From contig JBAIAC010000655.1 in NCBI GenBank assembly GCA_037349315.1, positions 50,978-114,977 of the forward strand: a stretch of 64,000 bases of DNA. Direction: 5' to 3'. Position 1 is the first letter of the stretch. Every line of letters starts with the position of its first letter. The DNA is from Chelydra serpentina. Lineage: Eukaryota > Chordata > Testudines > Chelydridae. Of this stretch, positions 11,735 to 22,011 are shown one piece after another. The position numbers were made by a program, and so were the translations under genes. The notes below the pieces were generated by a model. It had not been told where the DNA came from, did not search any database, and saw nothing but the letters and a program-made list of their open reading frames with translations.

Positions 11735-11904
11735 TATTGGTTGCTATGCACGGGGGTGCGGGGCTTGTAATGTCCGGAGGTGATTGTGATTGGTGCAGAT
11801 GATACACTATGAAGGTTTAAGAAAATTGCCTGTTGCTTTGCAGGGCTCTATTTGCTTTCAATTCATGGAATGAAGATTGATTTCAAACCAACACAATTCT
11901 TTTA

Positions 11905-13830
11905 TTAAAAAACAACAACCGGAGGAGAGAGACAAACAAAAAAATACATCAGCACCGTGGGGGCCGGGGGAAGGGAGGGGTCCAGGAGGAGGTGGGGTCC
12001 CGGGATGGTTAAAGATTCTGTATATCCAGGTTGATCATATCCATCCTTCTCCTCTGGAGTACAGTGCAGTGGGTATTGTACTTCAGCAGGGCTAAGCTGC
12101 AGAGGGACGGGTGTTGAGTGCAGTGGGTACTGGGATTCTGCAGTGCTGGACTGTGAGGGGGGAGGAGTGGAATGCAGCGGGTACAGACTGGAGCCAGGAG
12201 GTTGATCAGAGTGTGTTGGCGATGTCTGGGGGGCGCATGGGCAAGAGTTTTGCGACAGCAGCTGCAGGGGAGGGCGGGTGCGGAGCTGCTCAGTTTGCAG
12301 AGCTAGTGGCGTCTGGAGCGTGTCCGCTTGGCACTTCATAACGTTTAAGAGCTGCTCCGTGGCTTCGTTCTGGCGTGCCGTGTTCTCCTTTCGGGCCCTC
12401 TTCTTGCTGTCCTGCCACTCCTTCAATTCCTGTTTCTCGGCCGTGCAGTGCATCATGACCTCACGCAGAAAGTCCTCCTTAGTTCTTCTCGGCCGCTTTC
12501 TAATTCTGCGCAGCCGTTCAGCCGGCGATAACAAAGAGGGAGGCTGGGCTCCCAAGGAAGTTAATCTGTGAAGTTGAAATGCATAATTTTACAGAAGCAG
12601 TATTGTTTGCAATGCACAGACCACTGATTCAGTGATTTAAAACACAGCCACTATTCACAGACCTGTCACTCACTGGCTGACCCCAGGCAAGCACACATGA
12701 GCCACAAGACCCCCAAAATGGTGAATAACCACAGGGGCAGGGGAAATCAGTGTTCCAGGACCATACTGTACACTGGGCACACTGGGGAGAGCCAGCACTG
12801 TAGGGGGGACCTTATAATCACTCCTCTCTCCACATTTTGCACAGGCTATGATCATTATGGAAGATATCTCGCTGCTGAGGGTGAGCAGGGAATCAAGGGA
12901 GGGTTTTCTCCAAGCCTGCGGCTTCCACCCTGGCCCTCACTTGTGTGCAGCAATGGTTCCCCTCCCCCAGTGACGGCAGAGTGGCGCAGGAAAGTTACCC
13001 TTAATGGGGCAAGAAACAAAGCAGCTCTGCTAAAGACCCTGCGGCAGTGGATTGCACAGTATCTCCATGAGAGTTTCCTGGAATCTCTGAGGCAGATCCC
13101 CGTGAAGTGAGTGAGTCGATCAACAGCCTGTTCCGCCGCTCAAACTGGGCATGTAGTGGTATGCGCATCATACTGACACTAGCCGGCTTTCTGCAACCTT
13201 CCTGCCCCCAACATCTCGCTTCAGCGATTCCCAAAATCAGATCCACTTACCAGGGGCGTCCTCTCCTGTTTGTGCTTTGCCAAGTCCTGAGAGCTGTGAC
13301 TGACTAGTCTCCTCCAGGGAGAGAAGAGCTCCTGGCTGCATGCATCTCTGATCTCCGAGTCGTCCTCTGCCTCTGGGTTCCCCTCCACATCCTCATCGAC
13401 GATTTCCTCCTCCTGGCTCGGTCCACTCTCGACTGGCACGCGAGCCACCGAAGTATCCACCGGGGCCTTCGCAGTGGAGGTGGGGTCGCCACTGAGTATC
13501 GTGTCCAGCTCTTTGTAGAACCGGCAGCTCGTGGGCGCAGCACCTGAGTGGCAGTTTGCCTCCCACGCCTTGTGTTAGGCATTCCGCAGCTCCTTCACTT
13601 TGACCCTGCACTGCAGTGTGTCCCCGTCATGGCCGCTTTCTGCCATGTATCGTGAAATCTGTCTGTGTCATAATTCCTACAACTGGAGCGCAGCTGGGAC
13701 TGGATAGCCTCCTCTTCCCAAATGCTGATGAGGTCCAGCAGCTCGGCATTGCTCCAAGCGGGGGATCACCTGGTGCATGGAACAGGCATGACCACCTGGA
13801 AAGATGTGCTGAGACCACTGCACGCATCAC
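11905..13830 (-). pseudogene. Harbinger Myb/SANT-like DNA-binding protein gene (remnant)
   Basis: On the minus strand, about 13,790-13,690 encodes a trihelix/SANT-like start (AELLDLISIWEEEAIQSQLR). A frame-broken middle follows (CRFYKELD-like region about 13,530), then an acidic segment (EEEIVDEDVEGNPEAEDDSE, 13,420-13,360) and, after an apparent intron of about 0.65 kb, a 216-codon C-terminal block (12,555-11,905) rich in Arg/Lys (LRRIRKRPRRTKEDFLREVM) then Pro/Ser. The Myb-like partner recruits transposase to the element ends in known Harbingers. Stops and frameshifts in the SANT part make it non-functional. Confidence 0.7.
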
Positions 13831-14214
13831 CGAGCAAACAGGAAGGAGACTTTCAATATTCCCAAGGAATTTCAGTGGTGGGGATTACAGTTGGTCACCT
13901 GAGGGCAGTAGAGTTCAAACCGATGACCAGAGAGGCAACAGGGATTGTGGGACACCTCCTGGAGGCCAATTGCAGCGCTGTAATCACCATGATGTCTACA
14001 CTGGCACCGCGGGGTTGTCCCTCCGGCGCAGAAAGCTCTATGCCTCTCGTCGAGGTGGGTTTTTAGAGAGCTGCATCGGCACAGTTTCTGTGCACTAAGT
14101 GGCTTGGCAGCGTGTAACCTCAGGAGTTGCAGTGCAGAAAGCTGATTTACTGCACAGAAACTTGCCAGTGTAGACAAGGCCCAAATGAATGCTCCCTTGA
14201 CAGCCAGCTGGGAC

Positions 14215-14780
14215 GGGGAGAGACTTTGGGTGTGTTTATGTAAACAGTTTGCGCCTGCTCTGCTGAGATATTCAGCAGATAGAGCGGGTCTGTGTTGGGT
14301 ACAAATCACTTTAGTACTGAATGCCGGGGGAGTGACGTGCTGTTACCAACGTTGTAATTGTTGTAGGAATACAGGGGAGCAGGACTGTGCGTAACCTGGC
14401 CCAAATGAGGGGGTCACCCTCAGCTGAAAGGACCTTGTTAAGCCAGGGGCTTGAATGCCAGAGCCCTGTGAAAGTAAGAGTGTGGGTGGGTGGCATGGAT
14501 GTACTAGTGAGGAGGGGGTGTGGCCGGTGCCTAGACAGGTCAAAGGAAGAGCGAAATACCTTTCATTAGGAGCCTCCTTTGTTATTTTAAATGCTCCATC
14601 ACTGAGAGCTGAAATCACTCGAGCTGGGGGCCGTGTCTCTGCCCAACCCACAAAGAGCCCAAAATCCCTAAGAGACGGCTGTGCAGCGGTCACGGCAGAG
14701 AGGCAGGTGGCTGGCAAAGGAGTAGCCGGTGAGCAGAGCGAGCGGCCGGCCGGCTGTCAGGGGAGCGTTCGTTCCGACCT
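14215..14780 (+). repeat. Interspersed repeat, copy 1 (shared with 60,110-60,620)
   Basis: It shares several long blocks with 60,110-60,620: GGGGGAGTGACGTGCTG, GCAGGACTGTGCGTAACC, GGCCCAAATGAGG, GGTCACCCTCAGCTG and GTTAAGCCAGGGGCT. The two copies keep the same order and orientation. The ends are not defined; an LTR or its leader is likely because a tract resembling a splice donor (GTAAGAG) follows, but no coding part is visible. Confidence 0.7.
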
Positions 14781-16504
14781 AGGCTGTCTCACCGCACTGG
14801 TTAACAGGAAGTCAGAAATGCAGGTGCCTGAGGCATCCCCTGTCTCACCACCAGGCACTGGACTCTATGATGAGCAGTTACTGAAAACCAATTTCATCCC
14901 ATATGGGGACCTCTAATCCCAAGAGAGCAGCCACTTAGCCAGGTCAGTCGAGAGCTCAGAGCTGCCCCAGTACCCATGCTGCTGCCACGCCTGGAGTCCC
15001 TAAGAGCTACAGGGTTCATATCAAATGCAAGAAAAGCGTTACGAACAGATCGTGTCAGGCTGTAGCAGTGACGGAACAGCCTGCTGGCTTGTGCCGGCTC
15101 GCCGGTGTCTCCCAAAAGACTGGAAGGTCCTCGGGCCGTAGTTCAAAATGCTCCGTTTAGCTGTAACTCCACAGTCCCGAGAATCAGGGCAGGAAATGGA
15201 GGCCAAACGGAGCTCGCTCTGGGATCCTTTATACCCTCTCCCATGGGCCTGGAAATTCACTGTCTCCAACAAGCCCCCAGCGCAGGAGCATGGAAAGTTA
15301 CTGGCCCCAGCTGGAGTCCAGGGTCACGTGGGCACATCCCATGTCCTTCCATGCTGAGTCCCAGGGCAGCGCTGCCCAGAGACCCACTGAGGTGCCCACA
15401 GGAAGGCTCACTGGGTAGGACGAGTTTCTTTTCTGGCCCATGGTGGCTGTCTGGCCTTGCTGTAAATCTAGCGGGACTCCCCCGGAAGCCAACCCGCGTG
15501 TGATGCCAGGGCACGGCCAATACTCAGCACTTCAGCTACAAGCCGCTGCATGCAGGATCATCGCACTCAGCCCGTCGTAATGTCCCCAGGGCTGCCGGCC
15601 GGGACATGCTCTGTACCCGATTTGCTGCAATTGTCTAACCCTGGCCGCATTCACTCCCCGCATCGCAGCCGGGCTGCCATGGAGCCGGGCTGCTAGATGC
15701 CTGCGGGGGGGGGGGGGGGGCGCTGGCTGTGGAGCTGCTCCTTGAGCGGAGGGCAGAATGGGGCGGGCAGAGGGGCTGGGTGGCGGTGCCGGCTCCTGCC
15801 GGCAGGTGACGTGGTGGAGGGGCCGTGGGGGGGGGGGTGCAGACGGGCGGGAGGTCTGGGCACAAGGGGCTGGTGCTGTGGGAAGGGGGGCTCCTATGGG
15901 GGATGCCTGAGGGTCTCGTGCAGGGAAGTGAGGCGGCTGTTTGTGGACCCCCCCCACGCCCTGTGCCCCCCACGCGTGGCCTGCTGGGGCGAGGCTGCGG
16001 CCGGCAAGGGCCCACGATTAACCCTTTCCTAACTGAGCTGTTGGCTGAGAACTTCGTCCCCTTGTTTGGTACTCGGGACAGATTCTCCCGGGGGTAAATC
16101 GTCGCCCCCGGCCCCTCGCCAGGGCTGATGGTGCGAGCTGGGGGCAGGGGCTCTGTGGGGCTGGGGTGCCAACACGCCACCTGCAGACACCGCAGCAAAG
16201 CTGCCAAGGCCTAAGCTGGGCCGTGCGCACTTGGCCGCGTAAGCAGCACGTTGGTTCCTGGCATGAGCCGCTGGAGTGTCCATGGTCCTGAGCCTCAGAG
16301 CCCTCGGCCACGGCCGGCTTGGCCGCTGCACAGCCTGGCCGACGAGCCCTCGCTAGAGCCGGGGCGCAAGGTCCCCAGGGCACCAGGGCACCAGGCCCTT
16401 CCCTGAGAGTCCTGGGGCCTGCGTGGGCGGCTCCTCTGAACCCAGAGCTTGGCGCAAAGCGCAGAGCCCAGCCTGGGCACGGCCCCCACTGCCCTGGGGC
16501 GCGG
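14781..16504. other. GC-rich spacer, no gene recognised
   Basis: No domain or splice pattern is visible. It contains a G homopolymer run at about 15,707-15,720 and shorter poly-G/poly-C runs near 15,830 and 15,950. The open frames on both strands are compositional. Confidence 0.5.
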
Positions 16505-17800
16505 CCCCTTCCCCTGAGCCCACACCCCTCCCCATCACACGGCCCCCTCCCTTCCCCTCCCCATCGCACGGCCCCCTCCCTTCCCCTCCCCATCACACGG
16601 ACCCCTCCCTTCCCCTCCCCATCACACGGACCCCTCCCTTCCCCTCCCACATCGCACGGCCCCCTCCCATCCCCTCTCCATCACACAGACTCCTCCCTTC
16701 CCCTCCCCATCACACGGACCCCTCCCTTCCCCTCCCCATCACACGGACCCCTCCCCGCCCCCTCACACAGTCCCCTCCCCATCACACAGACTCCTCCCTT
16801 CCCCTCCCCCATCGCACGGCCCCCTCCCTTCCCCTCCCCATCACACGGACCCCTCCCTTCCCCTCCCCATCACACGGACCCCTCCCTTCCCCTCCCCATC
16901 ACATGGTCCCTTCCCTTCCCCTCCCCATCACATGGTCTCCTCCCTTCCCCTCCTCATCACACGGACCCCTCCCTTCCCCTCCCCCTTCGCACGGCCCCCC
17001 CTCCCCATCACATGGTCCCCTCCCTTCCCCTCCCCATCACACGGACCCCTCACACAGTCCCCTCCCCATCACATGGACCCCTCCCTTCCCCTCCCCATCA
17101 CACGGACCCCTCACACAGTCCCCTCCCCATCACATGGACCCCTCCCTTCCCCTCCCACATCGCACGGCCCCCTCCCATCCCCTCCCCATCACACAGACTC
17201 CTCCCTTCCCCTCCCCATCACACAGTCCCCTCCCTTGCCCTCCCCATCACACAGACTCCTCCCTTCTCCTCCCCCATCGCACGGCCCCCTCCCTTCCCCT
17301 ACCACATCGCACGTCCCCCTCCCAACCCCTCCCCATCACACAGACTCCTCCCTTCCCCTCCCCATCACATGGTCCCCTCCCTTCCCCTCCCCATCACATG
17401 GTCTCCTCCCTTCCCCTCCCCATCACACGGACCCCTCCCCGCCCCCTCACACAGTCCCCTCCCTTCCCCTCCCCATCACACAGACTCTTCCCTTCCCCTC
17501 CCCCATCGCACGGCCCCCTCCCTTCCCCTCCCCATCACACGGACCCCTCCCCGCCCCCTCACACAGTCCCCTCCCCATCACACAGACTCCTCCCTTCCCC
17601 TCCCCCATCACACGGCCCCCTCCCTTCCCCTCCCCATCACACGGACCCCTCCCCGCCCCCTCACACAGTCCCCTCCCTTCCCCTCCTCATCACACGGACC
17701 CCTCCCTTCCCCTCCCCCTTCGCACGGACCCCCCTCCCCATCACATGGTCCCCTCCCTTCCCCTCCCCATCACACAGACCCCCTCCCCTCCCCACCGTGC
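16505..17800. repeat. C-rich minisatellite
   Basis: About 1.3 kb of short units built from CCCCTCCCTTCCCCTCCCC followed by ATCACACGGA or ATCGCACGGC variants, about 27-30 bp each. It is C-rich on the plus strand, opposite to the G-rich arrays to the right. Three plus-strand frames stay open through it (up to 529 codons, Pro/Ser/His only), which is a composition effect. The minus strand would be prone to G-quadruplexes. Confidence 0.93.
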
Positions 17801-17899
17801 ACAACACAGGCCATGCAACTTCCCCAAAATAATCCCCAGAGCCGATGTTTGACGGAAAAACGTCCAGTCCTGGAGAACACACCCCCCCCCCCCCGGCCC

Positions 17900-18185
17900 C
17901 TGTTCTGACGGCTAATCACTTGCACAGTTACGTTTACACCCTATTTACACGCTGAAATTGTCTGGCTTCAACCTCCAGCCCTGGGCTCGTGTCAGACCTT
18001 CCTCTGCTAGATTGAAGAGCCCGTTAGCAAATATTTGTTCCCTATGTAGAGACTTATAAACCAGGCTCTTCTCTGACCCCTCACCAATCGATCAGCTTCC
18101 TCCCAGAATTGTGGCGCCAGACCTGGACACAGGATCCCAGCAGCACTTGCAACAGCACCAAATCCAGAGGGAAAAATAACCGCTG
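17900..18185 (-). mobile_element. Old CR1 fragment
   Basis: Degenerate text resembling the CR1/L3-type ORF2 3' region, for example ggacacaggatcccagcagc on the plus strand where younger copies read gacacagtactccaaatg. No frame is intact. It abuts a much younger CR1 fragment. Confidence 0.5.
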
Positions 18186-18530
18186 GACTCGCTCCAATTT
18201 GTCCACATCCCTTCTGTAGTGTGGGGCCCAAAACTGGACACGGTACTCCAAATGAGGCCTCACCAGTGCCGAATAGAGGGGAATAATCACGTCCCTCGAT
18301 CTGCTGGAAATGCCCCTACTTATACAGCCCAAAATGCCGTTAGCCTTCTTGGCAACAAGGGCACACTGTTGACTCATATTCAGCTTTTCGTCCACTGTAA
18401 CCCCTAGGTCCTTTTCTGCAGAACTGCTGCCCAGCCATTCGGTCCCTAGTCTGTAGCAGTGCATGGGATTCTTCCGTCCTAAGTGCAGGACTCTGCACTT
18501 GTCCTTGTTGAACCTCATCAGATTTCTTTT
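18186..18530 (-). mobile_element. CR1 ORF2 C-terminal fragment
   Basis: Near-identical to 2,000-2,330 of the longer CR1. It encodes [18 protein letters not shown] and [15 protein letters not shown] plus the LVRPHLEY block on the minus strand. Both ends are truncated, and it joins non-homologous sequence at 18,531. Confidence 0.9.
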
Positions 18531-18684
18531 TGGCCCTAGCCTTGCTCTGGGAGTTCATGTTTGTCTCCCATGTGCCCCAAAGCTTTTCCAGAGTCCCTGC
18601 TGCCCAGGATCGAGTCCCCCAGCCTGTACCTACGGCCACATCCTTTGTTCCTAGATGGACACATTTACACCTGTTTGCTTAACG

Positions 18685-19548
18685 TAAGAACAGCCAGACT
18701 GGGTCAGACCAAAGATTCATCCAGCCCCGTGTTCTGTCTTCCCACAGTGGCCAATGCCAAGTGCCCCAGAGGGAATGAACAGAACCGGGAATCAGCAAGT
18801 GACCCATCTGCTGTCATCCATTCCCAGCTCCTGGCAAACAGGTTTAGGGAGACCCAGACCATTGGGTTGCATCCCTGCCCATCTTGGCTAATAGTCATTA
18901 AAGGCTCTATCCTCCAGGAACTTATCTAATTTTTGTTGAACCCCATTATAGTCTTGGCCTTCACAGCATCCCCTGGCAAGGAGTTCCACAGGTTGACTGT
19001 GCGTTGTGTGAAGAAATACTTCCTTTGGTTTGCTTTAAACCTGCTGCCTGTTAATTTCATTTGGTGACCCCCTAGTTCTTGTGTTATGAGATGAGGTAAA
19101 TAACACTTCCCTTTTCACTTCTCCACATGATTCTCCACACCTCCTTCATATCCCACCTCAAGCATCTCTTTTCCAAGCTGAAAAGTCCCAGTCTTATTAA
19201 TCTCTCCTCATACAGAAGCTGTTCCATACCCCTAATCATTTTTGTTGCCCTTTGCTGAACCTTTTCCAATTCCAATACATCTTTTTTGAGATGGGGCAAC
19301 CACATCTGCACACAGGATTCAAGATGTGGGCATCCCATGGATTTATACAGAGGCAACATGATATTTTCTGTCTCATTATCTATCCCTTTCTTGATAATTC
19401 CCAACATTCTGTTCGTTTTTTGATGGCCGCTGCACATTGAGTGGATGTTTTCAGAGAACTATCCACAATGATTCCAAGATCTCGTTCCTGAGTGGTAACA
19501 GCTAATGTAGACCGCCCCCTCATTTTATATGTATAGTTGGGATGATGT
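18685..19548 (-). mobile_element. CR1 3' half, left part of a split copy
   Basis: Minus-strand CR1 of a subfamily different from the copy at 1.5-5.9 kb. The 3' UTR-like block (ggtcagaccaaag..., gccaatgcca..., about 18,700-18,960) is followed by ORF2 C-terminal coding (19,437-19,084: [31 protein letters not shown]). It is interrupted at 19,548 by the Gypsy insertion and resumes at 25,433. Confidence 0.9.
19544..19548. repeat. Target site duplication GATGT (left)
   Basis: GATGT directly precedes the 5' LTR, and the same GATGT follows the 3' LTR at 25,433-25,437. Removing the element and one copy restores a continuous CR1 line (gatgttttccaatg), so the duplication is secure. Confidence 0.95.
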
Positions 19549-19964
19549 TGTGACGGAGTAGAGAGCGAGATGGATCTGACCTGGGAGGCTGCATTGGAAA
19601 TGCGAGACTTTACCTGAGGCTGTAACATGAGCCAGGACGGGGGTTGGGAGGTGACACCTTTGGCTGGGAGAATGGACAGGCTAGAGGAGGGGCCCCGGGG
19701 GAGGGGAAGAGAGGCTGCTAGGGGTTTTGGCTTTTTGGTTTCAGTTCGAAGCTGGGTGGTGAAACGCAGAGAGCCCCAGAGCTGGGGTCTAAGCTCCCTG
19801 CCCCCCCAGAAGGCCCAGCAGAGGGGTCCTGGTCATACTTACAAGCTCTGTATGGACTCTTTCCTGACAACCCTAATAAACCTCCTGTTCTACTGGCTGG
19901 CTGAGAGTCACATTGAATCCCGGGAAGAGGGGTGCAGGACCTGACTCCCCCACACTCCGTGACA
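19549..19964 (+). repeat. 5' LTR
   Basis: 416 bp, beginning TGTGACGGAG and ending CTCCGTGACA, with inverted 10-base termini of TG...CA type. AATAAA at 19,875-19,880 is the likely poly(A) signal. No clear TATA box is seen. It supplies the promoter for the element RNA and appears base-for-base equal to the 3' copy at an offset of 5,468. Confidence 0.95.
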
Positions 19965-19966
19965 AC

Positions 19967-19984
19967 TGGTGGCAGCGGTGGGAT
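19967..19984 (+). promoter_or_regulatory. Primer binding site for tRNA-Leu
   Basis: Two bases after the LTR, TGGTGGCAGCGGTGGGAT is complementary to a 3' end ATCCCACCGCTGCCACCA. That matches the acceptor and T-arm end of vertebrate tRNA-Leu (AAG-type) as I recall it, with CCA added. It would prime minus-strand DNA synthesis. The tRNA identity comes from memory and should be aligned. Confidence 0.85.
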
Positions 19985-20219
19985 CTTCTGCACCCCATGA
20001 ACGGCACTTCCTGCAGTAAGTGACTGGAGCGCAGTACAACGAAGGGGGATTGACGGGGAGCCGGTTGCTGAAGAGGCAGAGAGAAGCGGTTTCGGGGGGC
20101 GGAGGAGCTACGCTTAACCCTGAGGGGTGTGACCAGTGAGAAGGGCTGGCACACTAGGGGTTCCTCCTGGAAGCCGTGGGGGCCAAGACCGCACAGGCCT
20201 GTGAGTGGCCAGCAGGAAG

Positions 20220-21992
20220 ATGTATGCTAAGCGCCGTAAGAACGACCTGGTGGAGCTGTGCAGGCAGAGGGGGCTGCGCGTTGGGAAGTCCACCAAAGAC
20301 CAGCTGATTGCGCAGCTGGAGGAGAAGGATCGCTTGGACGACCCGATCCCGGTCCCTGGGGGAAGCCGCCCGACAGACGCAGCATGGGCCCCAGGGCCTG
20401 ACCTGGCTGGGAGGGGTCAGACTGCTGCCGAGGACATCCCAAGACCCCCCTCACCTCTGCACAGGGGAGAGGTTGGGGAAAGCCCAGCAAATACCGAGGG
20501 CACCTTGACCCCGGCGGCCAGCAGGGGATCTTCCCGGAGGAGCTCCCCATCCCAGCAGTGGAGGCGGCTGGATTGGGAGAGGGAGATAAAACTGAAAGAG
20601 CTCGAGTTGAGACAGCAGGAACTGAAGGAGGAGCGGGAAGAACGGGAAAAACAACGTCAGCATGAGGTGCAGGAGAAGGAGAAACAACGCCAGCATGAGG
20701 AGAAACAACGCCAGCATGAGCTGGAGCTGGCCAGACTGAGGAGCAGTGAGGCCCCGGCTGCGGTGAGTGAGGGGGAACCCAAGGCTACAGGGAAGTTTGA
20801 TCGTAACTTCCTGGCCCGGCGTAAGGAAGGGGAAGACATAGACAGCTTCCTGGCGGCCTTTGAGAATGCCTGCAGGTTGCACAAGGTTGACCCTGCAGAC
20901 AAGATCCAGTATCTCACCCCCTTACTAGACCCTGCAAGCCTGGACGTGTACGGCCGAATGAAAGAGACGGAGACTGGGGACTATGAACTGTTCAAAAAGG
21001 CCCTGCTCTGCGAGCTTGGGCTGACTCCCGAGATGTACCGTCAAAGGTTCCGGGATCAGCGAAAAACACCTGAGATCACGTACCTACAACTGGCCAACCG
21101 GATACATGGATACGCCCGCAAGTGGACCGCTGGGGCCCAAACTATGGAGGACCAGCTCGAACTATTCGTACTGGAACAACTGTATGAACTGTGCCCATCA
21201 GACCTGAAGGTATGGTTGATGGACAAAAATCCAGGGAGCCCGCAGCACGCAGGGCGGCTGGCCGACGAGTTCATGAACAGTCGGTCAAGGGGTGGCAGGG
21301 AGGAATCCCAAGGGAGCAGGCCCACCCTGAGGCAGCAAGAGAGTCACCACGGGACCCACCAAAGGGGAAATAGGGAGAACCCCCTCCCGAGGGGAACCTC
21401 CGACACCAGACCCTACCGACCTGCTCGAGGGGACCAACGGGACATGAGCTGCTATCACTGCGGCCAGAGGGGCCACTTACGGTCCCAATGCCCCAAGATC
21501 AGAGACAGACTGAGCAGACCAAACCCGCACTGGGTTAACTGGGTAGGGACCCAGCCGGACGAGGGGCCGACAGCCCAGAAGAGGGGGGCTGGCAGCTTAT
21601 CAACAGCTCCGGATGGAGGAAGGCCCCAGACCAGCTCCTCGGGGGGGCTGGATGCCCCGGACTCAGGGTTCTCGGTTTATAGGGTGGCCGCGGGGCTGTC
21701 CCTTCGGAGAGAGTGCCTTGTTCCCCTGGAGATAGATGGGAGGAAGGTCACTGGATACTGGGATACGGGCGCGGAGGTGACGCTGGCCCGGCCCGAAGTG
21801 GTGGCCCCAGATCGGGTGGTACCCAACACCTACCTGACCCTAACAGGGGTGGGTGGGACCCCGTTCAAGGTACCTGTGGCGAGGGTACACCTGAAATGGG
21901 GGGCCAAGGAGGGCCCCAAGGACATTGGGGTGCACCAGCATTTGCCCACTGAGGTACTGATGGGGGGGGGACCTAGAAGACTGGCCCAGTGA
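20220..21992 (+). CDS. Gag-protease: SAP-like N-terminus, coiled coil, SCAN-like capsid, zinc knuckle, protease
   Basis: I choose the ATG at 20,220 (590 codons); the frame is open slightly upstream. Domains: a SAP-like helical stretch (residues 8-36, DLVELCRQRGLRVGKSTKDQ); a highly charged coiled coil (118-175) with EKQRQHE repeats; capsid (192-355), whose second half (about 270-355) matches the SCAN fold pattern (YRQRF..., QLELFVLEQLYELCP, VWLMDKNPGS); a CCHC zinc knuckle (C411, C414, H419, C424); and retroviral-type protease with D-T-G-A at 515-518. SCAN domains of tetrapod zinc-finger proteins are known to derive from Gmr1-like Gag. Gag assembles the particle and the protease matures it. 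The frame ends soon after the G9 run, where the protease C-terminus would continue in the pol frame. Confidence 0.9.
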   Translation: MYAKRRKNDLVELCRQRGLRVGKSTKDQLIAQLEEKDRLDDPIPVPGGSRPTDAAWAPGPDLAGRGQTAAEDIPRPPSPLHRGEVGESPANTEGTLTPAASRGSSRRSSPSQQWRRLDWEREIKLKELELRQQELKEEREEREKQRQHEVQEKEKQRQHEEKQRQHELELARLRSSEAPAAVSEGEPKATGKFDRNFLARRKEGEDIDSFLAAFENACRLHKVDPADKIQYLTPLLDPASLDVYGRMKETETGDYELFKKALLCELGLTPEMYRQRFRDQRKTPEITYLQLANRIHGYARKWTAGAQTMEDQLELFVLEQLYELCPSDLKVWLMDKNPGSPQHAGRLADEFMNSRSRGGREESQGSRPTLRQQESHHGTHQRGNRENPLPRGTSDTRPYRPARGDQRDMSCYHCGQRGHLRSQCPKIRDRLSRPNPHWVNWVGTQPDEGPTAQKRGAGSLSTAPDGGRPQTSSSGGLDAPDSGFSVYRVAAGLSLRRECLVPLEIDGRKVTGYWDTGAEVTLARPEVVAPDRVVPNTYLTLTGVGGTPFKVPVARVHLKWGAKEGPKDIGVHQHLPTEVLMGGGPRRLAQ

Positions 21993-22011
21993 GTCCCGGG
22001 ACACCCTGGTC

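Larger units (their letters stand above)
10166..14182 (+). mobile_element. PIF/Harbinger DNA transposon (decayed, two genes)
   Basis: The 4.0-kb unit is bounded by imperfect terminal inverted repeats: the left end gggcacgtctacacgggca and the right end, reverse complemented, gggccttgtctacactggca. It holds a rightward DDE transposase (10,512-11,734) and a convergent Myb/SANT-like gene (13,830-11,905), the standard two-protein organisation of the superfamily. Harbinger elements duplicate 3 bp on insertion; the flanks here (tga and aaa) do not match cleanly, so the duplication is lost or the edges are off by a few bases. Confidence 0.85.

Noticed and set aside
16319..17908. Pro/Ser/His-rich frame of 529 codons resembling a low-complexity or mucin-like protein
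   Set aside because: Pure translation of the C-rich minisatellite, with equal open frames alongside.
19627..19944. 105-codon frame inside each LTR as a possible accessory gene
   Set aside because: It is identical in both LTRs simply because the LTRs are, lacks any domain, and overlaps the poly(A) signal.
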